Below are positions 63,367-64,000 of a DNA stretch of 64,000 nucleotides, piece by piece (position 1 is the stretch's first letter; each line of letters opens with the position of its first letter). A program made the position numbers and the translations under genes. Source of the stretch: Halomonas organivorans (GTDB lineage Bacteria; Pseudomonadota; Gammaproteobacteria; Pseudomonadales; Halomonadaceae); contig NZ_JACHXM010000024.1 in assembly GCF_014192055.1 (NCBI RefSeq), positions 1-64,000 of the forward strand, read 5' to 3'. A model generated the notes under the pieces. The model was not told the DNA's origin. It searched no databases and saw nothing but the letters and a program-made list of their open reading frames with translations.

Positions 63367-64000
63367 ATGACGTCTACTGTCTTGATCACCGGCGCCAATC
63401 GCGGCGTCGGCCTGGCGCTGGCGCGTCACTATCGCGCGGCGGGGTGGGAGGTCATCGGCGTTTGCCGCGAGGCCTCCTTCGAGCTGGCCGAGGCAGCGTC
63501 CCGGGTCATCGAGGGCATCGATGTGACCCGGGAGGAAGATGTCCGGAAACTGGCCGAGGCGTTGGAGGGGCAGTCTCTCGAGCTGTTGATCAACAATGCC
63601 GGCATGCTGCACGACGAGGCGCTGGGCGAACTCGACTTCGACGCCATTCGAGCGCAGATGGAGGTCAATGCCTACGCGCCGCTGCGGGTGGTGGAGGCGC
63701 TGCTGCCGTGCCTGGGCGAGGGCGCCAAGATCGCCAACATCACCAGCCGCATGGGATCGATCGCCGACAACGATTCCGGGGGCCGCTATGGCTATCGCGC
63801 CTCCAAGGCGGCCTTGAACGCCTTCGGCAAGTCGCTGGCCGTGGACCTGGCGCCGCGGGGCATCGCCGTCGCGCAGCTGCACCCGGGCTACGTTCAGACC
63901 CGCATGGTCAACTTCGGAGGCCTGATCAGCCCCGAGGAGGCCGCGACGGGGCTGGCCGAGCGCATCGAGGCGCTGACGCTGTCGACCAGCGGCGGCTTCT
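63367..64000 (+). CDS. Short-chain dehydrogenase, C-factor-like (3' end beyond the window)
   Basis: The frame is open from ATG 63367 to the window edge (211 codons), so the gene is incomplete here. SVLITGANRGVG-type start (TSTVLITGANRGVGLALA), then LINNAG, ITSRMGS and YGYRASKAAL give the SDR cofactor motif, NNAG and the Ser-Tyr-Lys triad. The arrangement fits the CsgA/C-factor-like SDRs, which are widespread housekeeping enzymes of unclear substrate. GGGAG lies 8 nt upstream of the start. It is divergent from kpsC and probably marks the end of the capsule locus. Confidence 0.9.
   Translation, partial: MTSTVLITGANRGVGLALARHYRAAGWEVIGVCREASFELAEAASRVIEGIDVTREEDVRKLAEALEGQSLELLINNAGMLHDEALGELDFDAIRAQMEVNAYAPLRVVEALLPCLGEGAKIANITSRMGSIADNDSGGRYGYRASKAALNAFGKSLAVDLAPRGIAVAQLHPGYVQTRMVNFGGLISPEEAATGLAERIEALTLSTSGGF

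Overview
The window is GC-rich DNA from what looks like a gammaproteobacterium of the Halomonas/Chromohalobacter kind. That placement is an inference from codon use, the mixture of gene families and the REP/BIME-style repeats; there is no rRNA or marker gene to confirm it. Nearly all of the window is one very large surface-polysaccharide locus, an ABC-transporter-dependent (group 2/3-like) capsule region. It is built as two convergent halves that meet at a palindromic repeat array.

Plus-strand half (about 0.1-40 kb). It opens with the capsule export ATPase kpsT and the inner-membrane/periplasmic protein kpsE; the permease kpsM would lie just outside the left edge. Next come two small non-catalytic coiled-coil/TPR proteins and the UDP-ManNAcA genes wecB and wecC. 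Two giant glycosyltransferases follow. A visibly AT-rich island (about 11.4-14.9 kb) carries two sulfotransferase-like proteins and an alpha/beta hydrolase. Then come further glycosyltransferases, a glmS paralogue, and rmlBDAC for dTDP-L-rhamnose behind an exact match to the RfaH-recruiting ops element. A second AT-rich island (about 29.6-32.4 kb) holds a third sulfotransferase and a polysaccharide pyruvyltransferase. After it lie a fourth sulfotransferase and a double GT2 enzyme. The half ends with a small membrane protein, a cytochrome P450, another glycosyltransferase and a phytanoyl-CoA-dioxygenase-like enzyme, closed by a strong hairpin terminator.

Centre (40.1-42.05 kb). Eleven to twelve tandem copies of a unit of about 160-176 bp made of REP-like hairpins. 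The hairpin arms co-vary between copies. There are no genes in it.

Minus-strand half (63.1 down to 42.1 kb). kpsC and kpsS (the beta-Kdo linker transferases) are followed by an SDR, an LTA-synthase-like membrane sulfatase-fold protein, a 2517-residue type I PKS/FAS, an alpha-oxoamine synthase and a GT1-type glycosyltransferase. They form one compact operon whose junctions are almost all 4-nt stop/start overlaps. This set resembles the rhizobial rkpAGHIJ capsule genes and suggests that the capsule carries or needs a dedicated polyketide/amino-alcohol lipid. Further left on the minus strand are an outer-membrane beta-barrel protein, a Hint-domain secreted protein and a TPR/DXD-sugar transferase. 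A truncated plus-strand SDR runs off the right edge.

Taken together the locus encodes precursors for ManNAcA, rhamnose and glucosamine, many glycosyltransferases, sulfation and pyruvylation enzymes, a putative special lipid anchor with oxidative tailoring enzymes, and the export and Kdo-linker machinery. A second theme is a family of heptanucleotide repeats (GCTTCCA-, GCTCGAA- and TCACCAT-like). They sit between genes, and in several places have been captured inside coding sequence (rmlB, the PKS, the C-terminus of the GT1 enzyme).
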